This document shows positions 12,799-14,657 of a DNA stretch of 14,657 nt, one piece after another. The position numbers and the translations under genes were made by a program. Numbering within the stretch: the stretch's first letter is position 1; every line of letters starts with the position of its first letter. The notes under the pieces are model-generated. The model was given only the letters and a program-made list of their open reading frames with translations. It was not told the origin of the DNA and searched no databases. The stretch is from Candidatus Bathyarchaeota archaeon (GTDB lineage Archaea; Thermoproteota; Bathyarchaeia; Bathyarchaeales; Bathyarchaeaceae): contig JAOUPL010000024.1 in assembly GCA_029879825.1 (NCBI GenBank), positions 1 to 14,657 of the forward strand. Reading direction: 5' to 3'.

Positions 12799-13401
12799 TT
12801 GAGGGAACCCTTTGCCGAGTTTGTTAAAAGTGAGTTAGGGTCCGGCATTCTACTGATTACATGCGGGCTCCCGGGAACTTGGAAAACAGAGACCTCACAG
12901 GAAATCTCAAAAATCAAGGGGTATCCCATTCTTCGAACCGATTTGATTCGACTGGAAGTTCTTGAGAATGAAGACGTCTTTGACGAAAAAGTCGCGTCAA
13001 ATATGAGTAAACGGGAGCTTGTCTACGACGAGATGTTTCGCCGAGCTGAGGATCTTGTGCAGAAGAGTAAAGGTGTAATATTAGATGCTACCTTTGTCAC
13101 CCAGGAACTGCGAAGACGCGCCGCTGAGATTGCTGCAAAGCACAACAAGACTCTTGTCATACTTCAAACTCACTGCTCTGAGGAAGCGTCTATTGCGAGG
13201 ATTTTGAGAAGAACTAAAGAGGATTATGAATCGAACGCTTTAACTAGGCAAGCTTATCTCAACAACAAGAAGAGGTTTGAACCTGTTGACTTAGATGACT
13301 TGAAAAAGAGGCATCCGCGACTCGAAATAGTGCACTTAACGGTCGACACAGAGTATGATCCTCCTGGGGATTGGTATATGATCGGGATGGAAAAAAGGTA
13401 A
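12799..13401 (+). CDS. P-loop kinase of the COG0645 / AAA_33 type with altered Walker A
   Basis: A predicted small-molecule or nucleic-acid kinase of 200 aa. The P-loop is CGLPGTWKTE (22-31): W28 replaces the Gly that normally precedes the catalytic lysine K29. The nucleoside/phosphoryl site LRTDLIR (45-51) follows, then YDEMFRRAEDL (76-86), and LDATFV (95-100) takes the Walker B place. A lid has arginines R134, R137 and R138, and KKRFEPVD is at 157-164. The order and wording of these motifs match the kinase domain fused to COG2187 proteins in bacteria. TTG 12799 is supported by GGTG seven bases upstream. It is followed 17 bases later by the PHP gene, so the two are cotranscribed. The substrate is unknown. 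The Trp could be natural or a sequencing error (GGG or GGA versus TGG). Confidence 0.82.
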   Translation: MREPFAEFVKSELGSGILLITCGLPGTWKTETSQEISKIKGYPILRTDLIRLEVLENEDVFDEKVASNMSKRELVYDEMFRRAEDLVQKSKGVILDATFVTQELRRRAAEIAAKHNKTLVILQTHCSEEASIARILRRTKEDYESNALTRQAYLNNKKRFEPVDLDDLKKRHPRLEIVHLTVDTEYDPPGDWYMIGMEKR

Positions 13402-13418
13402 TTGGACCCCGTTTCATC

Positions 13419-14294
13419 ATGATAATAGATTTGCATATTCATTCAAAAAGTTGTTCTGACGGAAACTTTACTGTTGAAGAAATTGTTAATGAAGCCAAGA
13501 TCAGAAATATTAGGGTGATGTCAATTACCGATCACGACTCGATTGGTTGTCAAGAGAAAGCCATGGCTTTGGCAAGGAAAAATGGAATTCGTTATATTCC
13601 CGGAGTTGAATTGAATGTAACCTTCTCCCACCCCAGATATGGTGAGGGTAAGTCAACATCGTTAGATTTCTTGGGTTATCAATTTGACACAAGGAATAAG
13701 GAGTTAACGAACAATCTTCAACGAATTGGGAAATATCGAGAGGAAAGAGCTGCACGGATCCTGGATAAGATTAATGCAGAATTTGAAAAAGAGGGAATTG
13801 AAAAGTTGACGAAGAACGATTTGAGGGAGATTCGGAATTCTGTTGACGGAGTATTTGGGAGGCCTCACATAGCGAACTATTTGGTAAGAAAGGGAATTGT
13901 TGGAACCAAACAAGAAGCTTTTGATAAATATCTTGTGAAATGTGATGTTCCCAAATGTCCTCTTTACCCCAAAGAAGCATCAAGGCTGGTGAGAAATTCA
14001 GGAGGAATAATAGTCTTAGCGCATCCTAACGATCCTCATGGAACCTCACTTGTGAAGTTGACTAGATCCTTGCACGAACAGACGGAAATTATAGAAGAGA
14101 CAATTTTAAGGTATATTGACGGCGTGGAGTGTTGGCACTCCAGAAATGACATCTCGACAACGAATCATTACGTGAGGTTTGCAAAAAAACATGCACTAAT
14201 AGTGACTGGGGGAAGCGATTGCCATCAAAAGCCAATCCTCATGGGAACGGTGAAAGTTCCCGAATATGTAGCTGAACAATTCAACTTAGAGTGA
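13419..14294 (+). CDS. PHP-domain phosphoesterase (YciV/TrpH-like)
   Basis: A metal-dependent phosphoesterase of the PHP fold. Relatives include RNase AM/YciV, a 5'-3' exoribonuclease also active on 3',5'-bisphosphonucleotides; the length of 291 aa fits. Metal-site motifs are DLHIHS (H6, H8), D14, ITDHD (H39), PGVELN (E64), FGRPHIANYL (H150), VLAHPND (H202), and GGSDCHQ (D267, H269). An inserted helical cap lies at about 90-195. ATG 13419 (MIIDLHIHS) is chosen because the metal motif normally starts a few residues in; an in-frame TTG 13371 would add 16 residues overlapping the kinase gene. No clear Shine-Dalgarno was found, so reinitiation after the kinase stop is possible. With the kinase upstream, a joint role on phosphorylated nucleotides or RNA ends is plausible but inferred. 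Confidence 0.88.
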   Translation: MIIDLHIHSKSCSDGNFTVEEIVNEAKIRNIRVMSITDHDSIGCQEKAMALARKNGIRYIPGVELNVTFSHPRYGEGKSTSLDFLGYQFDTRNKELTNNLQRIGKYREERAARILDKINAEFEKEGIEKLTKNDLREIRNSVDGVFGRPHIANYLVRKGIVGTKQEAFDKYLVKCDVPKCPLYPKEASRLVRNSGGIIVLAHPNDPHGTSLVKLTRSLHEQTEIIEETILRYIDGVECWHSRNDISTTNHYVRFAKKHALIVTGGSDCHQKPILMGTVKVPEYVAEQFNLE

Positions 14295-14295
14295 A

Positions 14296-14301
14296 TTTTT
14301 T
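14296..14301 (+). terminator. T-run just after the PHP gene
   Basis: Six T residues begin two bases past the PHP stop codon, consistent with an archaeal oligo-T terminator. No stem is obvious. Confidence 0.35.
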
Positions 14302-14358
14302 CTTGTCAAAGAATCGGTCAGAAGAAGTTCATAAGATTCAATCGTAAGGGAGTCCGAA

Positions 14359-14380
14359 ACGTGGCACTTACGTGGCACTT
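14359..14380. repeat. Perfect tandem 11-bp direct repeat
   Basis: ACGTGGCACTT occurs twice back to back (14359-14369 and 14370-14380), followed at once by CGCGCGC and a T7 run. It lies between the two convergent genes. Period 11 is close to one turn of DNA, so a protein-binding role is possible; a slipped duplication is the simpler explanation. Confidence 0.6.
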
Positions 14381-14388
14381 CGCGCGCA

Positions 14389-14395
14389 TTTTTTT
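14389..14395 (+). terminator. T7 run between convergent genes
   Basis: Seven T residues follow a GC-rich CGCGCGC stretch 95 bases past the PHP stop, a possible backup terminator for the kinase-PHP transcript. Confidence 0.35.
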
Positions 14396-14403
14396 GGAGC
14401 CAA

Positions 14404-14657
14404 TCAAAGAATCTTCGCATAGGTGGAGGCTAGTTTAAAGTATGCCTTTGCTTCCTTCATTGCCACACTCTTTTCCTCACTATCTACGTTAGGGTCCTTA
14501 AGTTTGAAACTGATGACTTTTCCTCGCACATAGGCTCGGTAACATTTATAGAAAGGAAGAAGTTTCATCAACTCTCGGTCTCCAGAATACTTGACATATC
14601 TTTTGACGAAGAAGTTAGACAGATCGGTTCGTTCTTTGAAGTCTAAGTCCATGGCCA
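14404..14657 (-). CDS. COG2187-type aminoglycoside-phosphotransferase-like protein, C-terminal part (partial)
   Basis: Eighty-three codons are present and the gene continues past the right edge; the ATG at 14652 is an internal Met, not the start. The peptide begins (A)MDLDFKERTDLSNFFVKRY, then YSGD, LLPFYKCYRAYVRGKV and EAKAYFKLASTYA. This is the characteristic end of COG2187 predicted kinases (AMDLDF-x-x-R-x-D-L, FYKCYRAYVRGKV). In many bacteria this domain is followed in the same polypeptide by a COG0645 P-loop kinase. Here the protein stops right after its own domain (stop at 14404-14406), and a COG0645-like kinase is a separate gene 1 kb away on the other strand. Substrate is unknown; resistance is not implied. 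Confidence 0.85.
   Translation of the reverse strand, partial: AMDLDFKERTDLSNFFVKRYVKYSGDRELMKLLPFYKCYRAYVRGKVISFKLKDPNVDSEEKSVAMKEAKAYFKLASTYAKIL

Noticed and set aside
12799..14657. Antibiotic-resistance island based on the aminoglycoside-phosphotransferase-like protein
   Set aside because: COG2187 proteins share only the kinase fold with resistance enzymes; there is no mobile element, and the neighbours are housekeeping genes.
1..14657. CRISPR array, insertion sequence, integrase or phage region
   Set aside because: No regularly spaced repeats, transposase motifs or terminal inverted repeats were seen; almost all genes are housekeeping types in an ordinary archaeal layout.

Overview
The window is archaeal chromosomal DNA, most likely from a Bathyarchaeia or related Thermoproteota lineage; the lineage is an inference and the domain is firm. 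It carries a RIO2 kinase, a one-domain Lsm protein, a ThiI without a rhodanese domain, the tail of an ADP-forming acyl-CoA synthetase, a beta-CASP RNase and an archaeal-length SAH hydrolase. Promoters look archaeal (TATA-like boxes 25-55 bases upstream), and TTG or GTG starts behind GGAGG/GGTG motifs are common. There is no rRNA, convincing tRNA, CRISPR array, insertion sequence or integrase.

Left third (1-4144). The end of an acyl-CoA synthetase alpha subunit is followed by a doubtful short ORF and an unrecognised 120-aa gene on the minus strand. The latter is divergent from ino1 (inositol-1-phosphate synthase, the entry to inositol phospholipids). Three minus-strand genes follow: a four-helix membrane protein, a metallo-beta-lactamase/beta-CASP RNA-processing enzyme, and a protein with two cysteine clusters joined by an acidic linker. 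A 369-bp gene-free stretch then holds two divergent promoters and overlapping inverted repeats.

Middle (4514-9728). cysS and thiI overlap by 16 bases, so they form one operon linking cysteinyl-tRNA synthesis and 4-thiouridine formation. rio2 (small-subunit maturation) has its own promoter and is probably leaderless. It converges on an Lsm gene whose start should be moved inward because a TATA box lies inside the longer reading frame. A sugar-phosphate nucleotidyltransferase and a two-helix membrane protein with an acidic tail follow on the minus strand.

Right third (9791-14657). A minus-strand operon encodes an MtaD/DadD-type deaminase followed by AhcY, possibly preceded by a 64-aa membrane protein. 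Together they fit S-adenosylhomocysteine recycling, perhaps through the S-inosylhomocysteine route known from Methanocaldococcus. On the plus strand a COG0645-like P-loop kinase with Trp in place of the Walker A Gly precedes a PHP phosphoesterase. The window ends in the C-terminal part of a convergent COG2187-type (aminoglycoside-phosphotransferase-like) protein. COG2187 and COG0645 are fused in many bacteria, so their presence as separate genes around a PHP gene is the most intriguing arrangement here.
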